A DNA stretch of 64,000 nt from Bacteroidota bacterium (GTDB taxonomy: Bacteria > Bacteroidota > Bacteroidia > NS11-12g > UBA9320). The stretch is taken from assembly GCA_024679565.1 (NCBI GenBank), contig JAIBDD010000008.1, forward strand, positions 1 to 64,000, read 5' to 3'. The position numbers were made by a program, and so were the translations under genes. The notes under the pieces are model-generated. The model was not told the DNA's origin, made no database searches, and saw only the letters and a program-made list of their open reading frames with translations. This document shows positions 8,729 to 18,146 of the stretch, piece after piece. Positions within the stretch are counted from its first letter, which is position 1; every line of letters begins with the position of its first letter.

Positions 8729-9205
8729 ATGGAGAAAACGCATATTCTTTTTGTTTGTCTTGGTAACATCTGTCGCTCACCAATGGCAGAAGGTTTATTC
8801 ATACATCTGATTGAGCAGGGCCACAATGCGTCACAATTTGTGGTAGACTCTGCAGGTACAGCTGGCTTCCACATTGGCTCCAAACCAGATAGTCGTATGG
8901 TGGAAACAGCAAAGTCTCACGAAGTTTCATTACCTAGCTTGGCGCGACAATTCGTTCAAGCAGATTTTGCAAACTTTGATTTTATCATTGCCATGGACGA
9001 AAGCAACGTAGAGAATATTGAAAGACTAAGACCACAAACCAACACAAGGGCTCAGGTGTTAAAAATGCGAGATTTTGACGAAATGGACAAAGGTGGTGAT
9101 GTGCCAGATCCATATTATGGCGGTTTAAACGGTTTTGAAAACGTTTACCAAATCCTACTGAATTGCAACAATCGTTTTATCGATTATCTAGAAAAAACAA
9201 AATGA
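8729..9205 (+). CDS. Low-molecular-weight protein tyrosine phosphatase
   Basis: The product is a cytosolic 158-residue phosphotyrosine phosphatase. The P-loop C10-L-G-N-I-C-R16-S is the CX5R(S/T) signature, and D127 in VPDPYYGG is the general acid. The length is the family's usual 150-160. Such enzymes oppose BY-type tyrosine kinases in polysaccharide export or act on small phosphoproteins; no kinase gene is present in the window. The stop overlaps the next ATG (ATGA), so translation is probably coupled to the LmbE-family gene. A TATACTTG box lies eight bases before the ATG. Confidence 0.93.
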   Translation: MEKTHILFVCLGNICRSPMAEGLFIHLIEQGHNASQFVVDSAGTAGFHIGSKPDSRMVETAKSHEVSLPSLARQFVQADFANFDFIIAMDESNVENIERLRPQTNTRAQVLKMRDFDEMDKGGDVPDPYYGGLNGFENVYQILLNCNNRFIDYLEKTK

Positions 9206-11676
9206 GGTTTACAAAATATATTCTAACCATTTGTATCGCCACGATAACGGCGACCACTTTAACGGCACAAGAGACGGTACCTTCATCAGAAATTGTACAT
9301 CAATTACATGGTTTAGCGAACAACACAAAGGTGTTGTACATCGCTGCCCACCCTGATGATGAAAACACCAGACTCATAAGCTATTTAACCAATTATACGC
9401 ATGCAGAGGTAAGTTATCTAAGCCTAACCAGAGGAGACGGTGGACAAAACTTAATTGGTACAGAAATAGGAGAACAATTGGGTTTGATTCGAACTCAAGA
9501 ACTGTTGGCTGCTAGACGAATAGATGGTGCCAATCAATACTTTACTCGGGCAATAGATTTTGGATATTCAAAAACGCCTGAAGAAACATTTCGGTTTTGG
9601 GAAAAGAGTGAAATTCTATCCGATGTTGTTTGGGTAATAAGAAAAGTGCAGCCAGACGTAATCATCACACGATTTAGTCCTGAAGTAAACCCAGAACGAT
9701 CAACGCATGGTCACCATACTGCTTCAGCAATGCTGGCACTAGAGGCATTTGATTTAGCAGCTGACCCAACCCAATTTCCAGAGCAACTCGACAAGGTGAA
9801 GCCATGGCAAACAAAGTCAATATTTTGGAACACCAGTTACTGGTTTTATGGAAGTGTTGAGCGTATGGATGAAGAGGTGGCTAAAACACCCAATGCGTAT
9901 GTTAAATTCGATGTAAATAAATACCTACCCCTAATTGGCAAGTCGGGCTCAGATATCTCAAGTTTAAGCCGTAGTCAGCATAAAAGCCAAGGCTTTGGTA
10001 ACTCACCAGTTATTGGCAGTCAATGGGAATACCTTCAAATATTGAAAGGAGAAATAGCAGACAACATGTTTGCCTCTACGTTCAAAGACAAAGGGCTTAA
10101 CGCCAAACTCGACAAACAAATTCAAAAGGCGATCAAGTCATTTAACATTGAAGAACCTCATCAGATAATACCGTTGCTTTTTGAAATTCGAAACAATATT
10201 GCCCAACTAGATAAAACGACATCACGAGGAGATAAGTTGGAGGCGGTTCACAAAATCATATTGTCGTGTGCCGGAATAAAAGCAACAGCGTTTACAAATG
10301 AACAACAAGTGTTTGTTGGACAAAATGTAGAGTCAAAAATTAGTATTTCCTCTGCAACGCCAATTCGCATCAATACCATTACGTCAAACTGGAGAAATGG
10401 AGACGTGAACATCCCAATTAACACGACAAACACATATTTTAACTCTCCGTTAACTTGGACTATTCCCATCAACAGTAACAGTCAGCCATATTGGTTACAA
10501 GGAGATAAGCAAACGGGCATTTATCAAGTTACGGATCAAGATCAAATTGGTTTAGCCGAAAACAGGTATCCTTTCATGTTAAGTATTTCGATGGACATCG
10601 CAGGAGAACCTATTGCAATGAATGTACCACTACTTCATGGGTCTACAGATCCAGTAAAAGGTAAGCGGATTCAACCATTGATTGTTACTCCAGCAGCGAT
10701 GTTAAACATAGGGCGTCAAGTGATGGTGTACACCTCTAATAAGGCTAAAGTGGTTGATGTAGAAGTGATAGCCGGTAAAGCAAATGTGAACGGATATGTA
10801 GAGATTTTTGTTCCTGATGGTTGGAAAAGTGAACCAGCGTTTTACAAGACATCCTTAACCCATAAAGGAGATAAAAAGTTATTTCAATTTACGATAACGC
10901 CTTCAAATAACGAAAGTGAGGGAACGCTACGTGCAATTTTTAAAGATGATAAATTAGTGTACAGTATGGGCATATATCAGTTGAAATACGATCATATCCC
11001 AGAACTTGCGGTATTTCCCAGTGCGTCGTCTAAAGTGGTGCGTGTTGACCTCAAAAAAGAAGGACAGCATGTTGGTTATTTAATGGGTGCTGGAGATAAG
11101 GTACCTGAGGCAATTGAAGAAATGGGATATGAAGTAACGCAATTGTCTGTTGATGATATTTTACAAAAAGATTTATCGAAGTACGATGCAGTCGTACTTG
11201 GCATTAGGGCATTAAACACAATCGGTAATGTTGGTTCCTTAAATGAAGTTTTGTCTAACTACGTTAAATCCGGCGGTAAAGTGGTCATGCAGTATAATAC
11301 CGCACATCGTTTGAAAGCACAACCAATAGGCCCTTATACAATTAAACTGTCGCGAGACCGAGTAACAGAAGAAGATGCTGAAGTGAAAATAATCAATGCA
11401 GAACATCCCGTATTAAAAAGCCCAAATGTTATTACCGAGAAGGATTTTAAAGGATGGGTTCAGGAGCGCGGGTTGTATTTTCCAAACGAATGGGATAAAG
11501 AAATGAAATCAATTTTTTCTATGCACGACAATGGCGAGACAGGTAAGCTAGGAAGTCTTTTAATAGGCCAGCATGGCAATGGTTATATCGTTTATACCGG
11601 CCTTTCTTTTTTTAGAGAATTACCCGCCGGAGTTCCAGGAGCGTATCGCATAATAGCCAATATTTTAAGTCTGTAG
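9202..11676 (+). CDS. Secreted PIG-L/LmbE-family deacetylase with C-terminal amidotransferase-like domain
   Basis: I choose ATG 9202 (Met14 of the track ORF), which gives 824 residues and a signal peptide ending near LTAQ. The zinc-binding AHPDDE motif is at 49-54, followed by the family signature around GDGGQN and LGLIRTQELLAARR (79-106), and the GHH motif is at 170-172. These enzymes remove N-acetyl groups from GlcNAc-type substrates. A middle beta-rich region (about 370-590) leads into a C-terminal class I glutamine-amidotransferase/ThuA-like fold (about 600-824: YLMGAGDKVPEAI, YDAVVLGIRALN, SGGKVVMQYN) without an evident catalytic Cys. This long fused form recurs in Bacteroidota. The substrate is unknown. 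Confidence 0.85.
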   Translation: MRFTKYILTICIATITATTLTAQETVPSSEIVHQLHGLANNTKVLYIAAHPDDENTRLISYLTNYTHAEVSYLSLTRGDGGQNLIGTEIGEQLGLIRTQELLAARRIDGANQYFTRAIDFGYSKTPEETFRFWEKSEILSDVVWVIRKVQPDVIITRFSPEVNPERSTHGHHTASAMLALEAFDLAADPTQFPEQLDKVKPWQTKSIFWNTSYWFYGSVERMDEEVAKTPNAYVKFDVNKYLPLIGKSGSDISSLSRSQHKSQGFGNSPVIGSQWEYLQILKGEIADNMFASTFKDKGLNAKLDKQIQKAIKSFNIEEPHQIIPLLFEIRNNIAQLDKTTSRGDKLEAVHKIILSCAGIKATAFTNEQQVFVGQNVESKISISSATPIRINTITSNWRNGDVNIPINTTNTYFNSPLTWTIPINSNSQPYWLQGDKQTGIYQVTDQDQIGLAENRYPFMLSISMDIAGEPIAMNVPLLHGSTDPVKGKRIQPLIVTPAAMLNIGRQVMVYTSNKAKVVDVEVIAGKANVNGYVEIFVPDGWKSEPAFYKTSLTHKGDKKLFQFTITPSNNESEGTLRAIFKDDKLVYSMGIYQLKYDHIPELAVFPSASSKVVRVDLKKEGQHVGYLMGAGDKVPEAIEEMGYEVTQLSVDDILQKDLSKYDAVVLGIRALNTIGNVGSLNEVLSNYVKSGGKVVMQYNTAHRLKAQPIGPYTIKLSRDRVTEEDAEVKIINAEHPVLKSPNVITEKDFKGWVQERGLYFPNEWDKEMKSIFSMHDNGETGKLGSLLIGQHGNGYIVYTGLSFFRELPAGVPGAYRIIANILSL

Positions 11677-11736
11677 AATAAAGGTAGATAACGAAATGGT
11701 TAAAATTTTTACCTTTGGTAACTACTTGATACGGCA

Positions 11737-12762
11737 TTGTTTTGGCCAAATGACCCTCGAAATATGGTAGCTAACGCCATGTTCGAAAAGCACCCAACTT
11801 TAACCACATCAATGCCATCAATTACAACTGAAGTAGAGTCGTGGACACCCGCCTCACCAACACCAGATTTTTATTATTCCGAAGATTGTAAGTCGGGAAC
11901 TGGCTGTATCGGGTTTAGGGTTTATAGTTTGGTGAAGGACATAGAGCATGTGCAGAACAGACTCAAAAAACCGCTTAAGAAAGACAGTATGTATTGTTTT
12001 TCGACATACGTAAGGCTTGCGAATCAATGTGCTTACACCAGTAACGGACTTGGCGTTAGGTTTAGTAAGAAACCTCTTAAAAACATACGAGAAGCATTAT
12101 TGGCAAGCCCTCAACTATTGTTAAATGAAAGCTATTTGCCATACAAGAGTAAATGGATGCTTTTGCAATGCAAATACAAAGCAACAGGAGGAGAAGTATT
12201 TGACCATAGGAAGCTTTAAGCCATTAAACAAAATAGCACTTACACCAGTTAAAGGGTACTTTGCCGAGGCATATTACATTATGGACGACGTAACGTTGGT
12301 CCCCATACAAGATTCTTCTTTGTGTGGTTGTAATCTGGATGACCAACCAGCAAATGATGTGGTATACGACACCGCAAAACTCGAACAGTTGTTACAAGGA
12401 TCGACACGCTAAAAGTAGGAGACCGTTTTGTTTTGGAGCATGTTTACTTCGATATTGACAAACACGACCTTTTGCCAGAGTCAATAGAAAGCCTTAAAAA
12501 GTTATTAGACGTTTTAAAGAAATACCCTGAAATGAAGATCGAAATTGGCGGACACACCAGCAGTGTTGGTGGTTACGACCACAATGTTAGTTAAAGTCAA
12601 AACCGAGCAAAATCGGTTAAAAGGTTTTTGGTTGTACAAGGTGTAGATCATTTACGTGTTAAAACCGAGGGTTATGGACCCGATAAACCAATTGACACGA
12701 ATGATACACAACTAGGTCGATCTAAAAATCGACGTGTAGAGGTAAAGGTTTTAAGAAGATAA
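11737..12762 (+). pseudogene. Decayed OmpA-family surface protein
   Basis: The frames join into one OmpA-family protein. An N-terminal 'PNPSFE'-like domain (NMVANAMFEKHP to TPDFYYS, KPLKKDSMYCFSTYVRLA) is in frame 1 to about 12195, then continues in frame 2 (KYLTIGSFKP to LEQLLQG) to about 12400, then returns to frame 1 for an OmpA peptidoglycan-binding domain (YFDIDKHDLLPES, IEIGGHTSSVGG, NRAKSV, GRSKNRRVEVKVL). There are two frameshifts and an in-frame TAA at 12592, and the signal peptide is missing. The homologous family anchors the outer membrane to peptidoglycan in Bacteroidota. It was either inactivated recently or contains assembly errors. Confidence 0.85.
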
Positions 12763-12770
12763 GGCCTCAA

Positions 12771-13970
12771 TTATTTCACTACAGCATTAATTGCAGCGAT
12801 ACCAGGAAGTTCTTTGCCTTCGAAGTATTCTAACAATGCACCACCACCAGTAGAGACATAACTTACGTCATCTTTTAAGCCAAATTGTTTAATTGCAGCG
12901 GCACTATCGCCTCCACCAATTAACGTAAAGGCACCTTTACTTGTAGCATCTGCAACAGCATGAGCAACCGACTTTGTTCCATTCTCGAAGTTGCTAAATT
13001 CAAAAACGCCCATAGGGCCATTCCAAAGCACGGTTTTGGCATTGAGGATTTCAGATACATAGGCTTCAACTGCCTTTGGCCCAATGTCAAGACCCATCCA
13101 GCCGTCTTTGATAGAATCACTAGAACAGGTTAGCAGGCCGCCATCATTTGTAAAACCATCAGCACATACAGAGTCTGCAGGCAGCGTTAATTTAACACCT
13201 TTCGCCTTCGCTTTTTCGAGTAACTCTAATGCAAGTTCAACGCGGTCGGCTTCAAACAAACTAGTGCCTATTTTTCCTCCCAAAGCAGATACAAACGTAT
13301 AAGCCATTCCTCCACCAATAAGAATCGTATCAGCTACTTGCATGAGGTTTTCTAAGAGGAGCAATTTGTCTGACACCTTCGCTCCACCAACAATGGCAAC
13401 AAATGGTTTCGCGGGTTCGGCAATTACTTTATTTGCGTTGGCAATTTCATTTGCCATGATGTATCCAAAGCACTTTTGATTTCCGAATGAAGAAGCTACA
13501 ACAGACGTAGAGGCATGTGCACGGTGCGCCGTACCAAAAGCGTCATTAACATATATATCGCCGTATCGGGCAAGTTTTTTGGCAAAGTCAGCATCTCCCG
13601 ACTTCTCTTCGTCATAAAACCTAAGGTTTTCAAGTAATAAGATCTCTCCCGGCTTAATGGATTGGGCCATAGAAATAGCATCTTCACCAATGCAATCGCT
13701 GGCAAAATGAATATGAGCTCCAGTTATTTTACCCAAATGATCCACCAAGTGATTTAAGCTAAAGGCAGGGTTTGGCCCGCCTTTTGGTCGTCCTAAATGA
13801 CTCATTAGAATCGCACTTCCACCATCCTTTAAAATTTTAAGAATTGTTGGGACAGCGGCCATCATTCTGGCATCATCAGTTATGTCAAACGAATCATTTA
13901 ACGGAACATTAAAATCTACGCGTACAAGTGCCTTTTTGCCTGAGAAATCAAATTGATCTACGGTTTGCAT
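12771..13970 (-). CDS. pgk: Phosphoglycerate kinase
   Basis: The product is the cytosolic glycolytic enzyme that transfers phosphate between 1,3-bisphosphoglycerate and ADP. At 399 residues it is full length. The N-terminal signature VRVDFNVPLND, the substrate-binding SHLGRP, the hinge/nucleotide segments VGGAKVSDK and GNGPMGVFE-like WNGPMGVFEF, and the C-terminal GGGDSAAA are all present. It lies five bases downstream of the cyclophilin lipoprotein gene and is probably co-transcribed with it. The decayed OmpA gene ends eight bases from its stop on the other strand. Confidence 0.98.
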   Translation of the reverse strand: MQTVDQFDFSGKKALVRVDFNVPLNDSFDITDDARMMAAVPTILKILKDGGSAILMSHLGRPKGGPNPAFSLNHLVDHLGKITGAHIHFASDCIGEDAISMAQSIKPGEILLLENLRFYDEEKSGDADFAKKLARYGDIYVNDAFGTAHRAHASTSVVASSFGNQKCFGYIMANEIANANKVIAEPAKPFVAIVGGAKVSDKLLLLENLMQVADTILIGGGMAYTFVSALGGKIGTSLFEADRVELALELLEKAKAKGVKLTLPADSVCADGFTNDGGLLTCSSDSIKDGWMGLDIGPKAVEAYVSEILNAKTVLWNGPMGVFEFSNFENGTKSVAHAVADATSKGAFTLIGGGDSAAAIKQFGLKDDVSYVSTGGGALLEYFEGKELPGIAAINAVVK

Positions 13971-13975
13971 ACAAA

Positions 13976-14659
13976 TTATTTAAGGGAGTTAAATGTTTCA
14001 ACTGCGTCGAAGTTTTTTGCCATTTCACCAACGCGAATTATGGCAACATAAAAGAGCTTATCGCCTTTCAGAGTTTGGTCAACCCGTGATTGTCCTTCAA
14101 CCACTTTTCCAAACACATTATAACTTCCATCCAAACTAGGCTGGGCGTCGTTGGTAATATAAAACTGGCTACCATTGGTGTTTGGGCCACTGTTGGCCAT
14201 GGCTAAAATACCTGGTCCGCTATGCTTTAATAATGGATGAATTTCATTGCGAAACTGGTACCCTGGTCCTCCTTGGCCATTGCCATCAGGATCGCCACCT
14301 TGTATCATGAAATTGTAGGAGTCGCCATTAGCAAGATTTATCACGCGATGAAAATTGAGACCGTCGTAATATGGTTCACCTGCTGGGCGAGCGTCATTGG
14401 GCATAGAACCTTCAGCCAATGCGACAAAGTTTGCTACCGTAAGCGGCGCTTTTTCCATTTCAAGTCGAACCAGAACATCTCCTTCAGTGATATTGATTTG
14501 CGCGTATAGACCTTCACCATACTTTGCTTTAATGGAGTCAGCACTGAGTACTTTCTTTTCGCGTGTGTGGGATCTACTTTTTGTAGTTGTTTTTGTTTCA
14601 CTTCCACAACCAGCAGCAGCAAGTATAAGAATGAATGCACAAAGTTTCGTAAAATTCAT
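13976..14659 (-). CDS. Cyclophilin-type peptidyl-prolyl isomerase lipoprotein
   Basis: This is a 227-residue cyclophilin with a lipoprotein signal (lipobox AAGC at about residue 18). The isomerase core contains LNFHRVI, FMIQGGDPDGNGQGGPGYQF, ILAMANSGPNTNGSQFYI and YNVFGKVVEG, close to the canonical catalytic site (FHR and Q-x-F). A basic, Ser/Thr-rich linker (about 20-42) separates lipid anchor and enzyme. It probably assists folding of envelope proteins. A TATTTTTG box at 14680-14687 on the minus strand may be its promoter, and pgk follows after five bases. Confidence 0.93.
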   Translation of the reverse strand: MNFTKLCAFILILAAAGCGSETKTTTKSRSHTREKKVLSADSIKAKYGEGLYAQINITEGDVLVRLEMEKAPLTVANFVALAEGSMPNDARPAGEPYYDGLNFHRVINLANGDSYNFMIQGGDPDGNGQGGPGYQFRNEIHPLLKHSGPGILAMANSGPNTNGSQFYITNDAQPSLDGSYNVFGKVVEGQSRVDQTLKGDKLFYVAIIRVGEMAKNFDAVETFNSLK

Positions 14660-14780
14660 GTTGTCCTATTTTGAGGTGGCAAAAATAGTAAAAGAGAATA
14701 GTAATTCTTGTGCCAAATCACGGTTCTCACCGGACTATTGGATAGCACTTGGACGTAGCGAAACCAGCTAGGTGTTTATA

Positions 14781-15425
14781 TTACTTTTTTCTAATCACCA
14801 TAAGTCCGTCTCGCACAGGCATCAAAACATTTTCGACCCGAGAATCGTCGTTTATTTTTTTATTGAAGGCATTTAGAGCCTTTGTCTCATGGTCTTTATC
14901 CAGCTGTTGTGCGTCAAGCACCTTACCGCTCCACAACACATTGTCGGCAATAATTATACCTCCAACAGGCATCTTATCTATAACCATATCGTAGTACGTC
15001 GCATAGTTTTCTTTATCAGCGTCGATAAATACCATATCTATGTTTTCGGTAATGGTCGGAATTATATCTAAGGCATTTCCAATGCGATAATCAAAAACTT
15101 CCGGATTGTCCGTGTTATTGAAATAACCCCGGGTCATATCTTCAATTTCCTCATTGATATCCAGGGTGATGATTTTACCGTCCTTTTTTAAGCCTTCGGC
15201 CAAGCATAATGCAGAGTATCCAGTATAGGTCCCAATTTCTAGAATAAGGCTCGGTTGATGCATTTTGCTAAACATACTTAAAATGCGGCCCTGCATATGT
15301 CCTGAAAGCATTCTAGGAATTAAAACATTGGCATAGGTGTCGCGGTTAAGCTTTTGCTGCAAAGCGGTTTCTGGCGAGGTGTGTAGTTCTGCATAAGCAG
15401 ATATCGACGGGTCTAAAAAATCCAT
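14781..15425 (-). CDS. SAM-dependent O-methyltransferase (caffeoyl-CoA-type family)
   Basis: The product belongs to Methyltransf_3, small cytosolic catechol-type O-methyltransferases. Of 214 residues, the SAM-binding loop is LEIGTYTGYSALCLAEGL, followed by IITLDINEE and the metal-site segment MVFIDADKENY and IIADNVLWSGKV. The bacterial substrate is generally unknown. It is the last gene of the mutL-rhomboid operon, four bases after the EEP-family gene. Confidence 0.93.
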   Translation of the reverse strand: MDFLDPSISAYAELHTSPETALQQKLNRDTYANVLIPRMLSGHMQGRILSMFSKMHQPSLILEIGTYTGYSALCLAEGLKKDGKIITLDINEEIEDMTRGYFNNTDNPEVFDYRIGNALDIIPTITENIDMVFIDADKENYATYYDMVIDKMPVGGIIIADNVLWSGKVLDAQQLDKDHETKALNAFNKKINDDSRVENVLMPVRDGLMVIRKK

Positions 15426-15429
15426 TGTA

Positions 15430-16464
15430 TTATTTTATTTGTAGGTCTGCAAATATGAGTTTATGATCTGAAACAATGCTATCTGTAGAGGAGTACCCCA
15501 CAGGTTGTATAGTCTCATCAGTCAATATATAATCAATTCGTAAGAATGGAAATGGTTTTAAGAATGTTGCTTCAAAACCACTTCCAGCTTGTACAAACGC
15601 GTCATTTTTTCCGGATGCGAGTTGCTGATAGGTATAGCTTTGAGGCGTGTCATTGAAATCACCCATTATGATTGTTGGCCATTTACAAGACCTCATATGT
15701 TTGGTAATGTCTTTTACCTGGCCAGCGCGATTTTCCATACTCAGTTTCAAACGTTCAGCGATGTTTTTAGCATTTTCGGTATAGGCCGAGTCAAACTCTA
15801 AACCTTTAAGGTTGTGGTAATCACGAGGCTTCATTCGTGTTGTTTCAAGATGAACACCGTAAATGCGCAGGGGCTTATTGTTTACCTTAACATCAATGTA
15901 ACCAGCTGTGTTGTATGACCCCTTGGTGAAAGGAACGGTGCCAGATGCAGTAACAGGAAGTTTCGACACAAGTAAGATGCCGTTATTTGACTTTTTCGAC
16001 GCCCTGATTTTAATCTGGTAGGGATATCGTTTTTTGCTAATCTTCCCTTGGTTAAAACGCCACTCAATTAAAGCGGCACAATCAACATCGTGGTCGTTTA
16101 AAAAAGCTTCAATACGGGTGGAGTTGTTTAAACCCTCGTAAATACCAATGGCGTAAGTGTTAAAACTTGCAACCTTAAAATTGCCAGTTGTATCGGTATC
16201 AGGGTGTAACGAAAACAGTCGTAAAAGGAAGGGTATACCTATACCGAGCACAATAAGGTTCTTCCAAAACATTTTGGTTTTTAACCACACGCCCAAGACC
16301 AGAAAAGCAACTAAAGCAATTATCCACGTTTTAAAGGTTAACCCTACAAAAGCGATTTGCCATGAAGTTTGAGGGTCAACAAAGGGGGCTATATAGGATA
16401 CTAATACCGTAAATAGGACCACCCAATTGAGAAGTATAAGTATGGTGCGAAATAGTTTTTTCAC
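15430..16464 (-). CDS. Membrane-anchored endonuclease/exonuclease/phosphatase family protein
   Basis: Two or three N-terminal membrane segments (about residues 5-88) precede an EEP-fold domain facing the periplasm. Seen motifs are VASFNTYAIG, ALIEWRF (the metal-binding Glu), IYGVHLETTR, IIMGDFNDTP and the final SDHKLIFADL. The family covers phosphodiesterases, nucleases and phosphatases. The first Asn/Glu and the terminal SDH are in place, so it is probably active. It sits in the mutL operon, one base from the rhomboid gene, a neighbourhood common in Bacteroidota. Confidence 0.9.
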   Translation of the reverse strand: MKKLFRTILILLNWVVLFTVLVSYIAPFVDPQTSWQIAFVGLTFKTWIIALVAFLVLGVWLKTKMFWKNLIVLGIGIPFLLRLFSLHPDTDTTGNFKVASFNTYAIGIYEGLNNSTRIEAFLNDHDVDCAALIEWRFNQGKISKKRYPYQIKIRASKKSNNGILLVSKLPVTASGTVPFTKGSYNTAGYIDVKVNNKPLRIYGVHLETTRMKPRDYHNLKGLEFDSAYTENAKNIAERLKLSMENRAGQVKDITKHMRSCKWPTIIMGDFNDTPQSYTYQQLASGKNDAFVQAGSGFEATFLKPFPFLRIDYILTDETIQPVGYSSTDSIVSDHKLIFADLQIK

Positions 16465-16465
16465 C

Positions 16466-17374
16466 TTATTTGTCGCTCGCTCTGAACAGGAGGTCTTTTT
16501 CTTCTTTGGTTAAACTTGGGTAACCGCTTTGGTTGATCTTATCCAAAATCGCATCGATTTCTTCTTGTCGAGGCTTATTGCTATTACTCGAGTTGGCTCT
16601 ATGCGGTGTAGAGGCTTCGGTCTTCACTTTTTCTTTTGGCTTCCTAAGAATATCACGCTCATCAACCACTCTAAATTTTGGTTTGAAAGGGTTTTTGATT
16701 GATTGAAGAAGCTCTAAGTTTAATCTGCCCTGTTGATTAAGCATATATAATGAACCAAACAATGCGCCTCCCAAATGCGCTAAATGACCACCTTGATTGC
16801 TTGTTGTGAGGTATAGCAAGTCTATGCCCACCAACACCAAAGCAACCCATTTTATTTTGACTCGGAAAGAACCAAATAGATGTAACTCGTAATTTGGAAG
16901 TAAAACTGCCGTGGCTACAACAACCGCCATTACAGCTCCAGATGCTCCTGGCATTGGCCCACCTAATCCGGCAAAGGTTGGCAAAACGGTGTAGATCAAG
17001 ATATACATAAACGCACCCAGCAATCCACCACCAAAGTAAATGGTATAAAACTGTTTGTTGTTTTGAAAATCGAGGAGGATTCGGCCCATATAAAACAGTA
17101 ACAACATATTACCTGCCAAATGGAAGAGCCCAGCATGGAAAAACATGTAGGTAAAAACCGACCAAGGTTTGGTCAAGAATGCCGAAAAAGCTCCTTGCGT
17201 ATAGAATAACGTGAGAAAGTCGGATGCCTTTTGAGCGTATTCAGGGCCACGACCTCTGCCCACCATCATCACCAATCCACTTAATACGAAAACAGCAACA
17301 TTGATAATAATCAATTTGCGAATAGGGGAGTTACCCTTGTTAAATTCGTATCGTATTTTATCTATAAGCGACAT
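16466..17374 (-). CDS. Rhomboid-family intramembrane serine protease with C-terminal DUF6576-like tail
   Basis: The protein is a six-helix rhomboid. The catalytic dyad is S145 in GASG and H200 in GGHLAHLGG, and H85/N89 in HLAGN form the oxyanion site. A cytosolic tail of about 90 residues ends in EEIDAILDKINQSGYPSLTKEEKDLL-type sequence, which resembles the short DUF6576 helical domain found at rhomboid C termini in this phylum. It is tandem with a second rhomboid 14 bases upstream. Substrates are unknown. Confidence 0.93.
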   Translation of the reverse strand: MSLIDKIRYEFNKGNSPIRKLIIINVAVFVLSGLVMMVGRGRGPEYAQKASDFLTLFYTQGAFSAFLTKPWSVFTYMFFHAGLFHLAGNMLLLFYMGRILLDFQNNKQFYTIYFGGGLLGAFMYILIYTVLPTFAGLGGPMPGASGAVMAVVVATAVLLPNYELHLFGSFRVKIKWVALVLVGIDLLYLTTSNQGGHLAHLGGALFGSLYMLNQQGRLNLELLQSIKNPFKPKFRVVDERDILRKPKEKVKTEASTPHRANSSNSNKPRQEEIDAILDKINQSGYPSLTKEEKDLLFRASDK

Positions 17375-17388
17375 ATGATTCTAATATA

Positions 17389-18141
17389 TTAAAAAAAGCT
17401 GTCTCTGCGTGTTTTGTTCCAGTATTTGACAATAATAATACCAGCCACAAGTCCTCCCAAGTGTGCGAAATGGGCGACATTGTCTCCAGGTATATTGGCA
17501 ATCCCACTAAATAACTCATACAAACCATAAAATGTTATGGCGTATTTCAGTTTTATTGGAATAGGAGGAAACAGTAAGAATAGCTGCGTGTTTGGAAATA
17601 GGATAAGGCAAGCACCCAATATGCCAAATATTGCGCCTGATGCTCCAACGGTTGGTATACCTAAGTAGTAAGCCAATTGTGCAACATAGGGGTTTGAGGC
17701 AAGCCCTGGGTTCGTCATGAAAATATCTAGGCCTTCACGCTTTACAATCTCAATGGTTTCTGGGCTCAATTGCGACATGAGTTGCATTACCTGATATTGG
17801 ATAATACCAAAATGTGCTAGTACAGCAGAAAACCCCGTAATGAGATAAAAGAGTAAAAACCGTTGTGGTCCCCATCTTGCTTCCAGCATGCGTCCAAAAA
17901 AGAACAGCCCAAGCATATTGCCGAAAATATGTCTAATGTCGGCATGCATAAACATATGTGTGAGCAGTTGCCATGGCCTGAACTGACCAGCGTATGGATG
18001 GAATAATCCAAGCATTGAGGTGAGTTGAACTCCACGACTTTCAAGAACATATTTAGCCGCAAACAAGAGGCCATTGATTATCAATAGGTTCTTAACCATC
18101 GGAGTTAATCCGTTTTGATCAGTAGAACTATAGTGCTGCAT
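17389..18141 (-). CDS. Rhomboid-family intramembrane serine protease
   Basis: This 250-residue rhomboid has the oxyanion pair H71/N75 (HIFGN), the catalytic Ser168 in VGASGA and the catalytic His227 in HFAHLGG. An extended loop at about 115-160 (LMSQLSPETIEIVKREGLD) is inserted between the core helices and is probably periplasmic. It is five bases downstream of mutL and 14 bases upstream of the second rhomboid; the two are divergent enough not to be a recent duplication. Confidence 0.93.
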   Translation of the reverse strand: MQHYSSTDQNGLTPMVKNLLIINGLLFAAKYVLESRGVQLTSMLGLFHPYAGQFRPWQLLTHMFMHADIRHIFGNMLGLFFFGRMLEARWGPQRFLLFYLITGFSAVLAHFGIIQYQVMQLMSQLSPETIEIVKREGLDIFMTNPGLASNPYVAQLAYYLGIPTVGASGAIFGILGACLILFPNTQLFLLFPPIPIKLKYAITFYGLYELFSGIANIPGDNVAHFAHLGGLVAGIIIVKYWNKTRRDSFF

Positions 18142-18146
18142 AGTAT

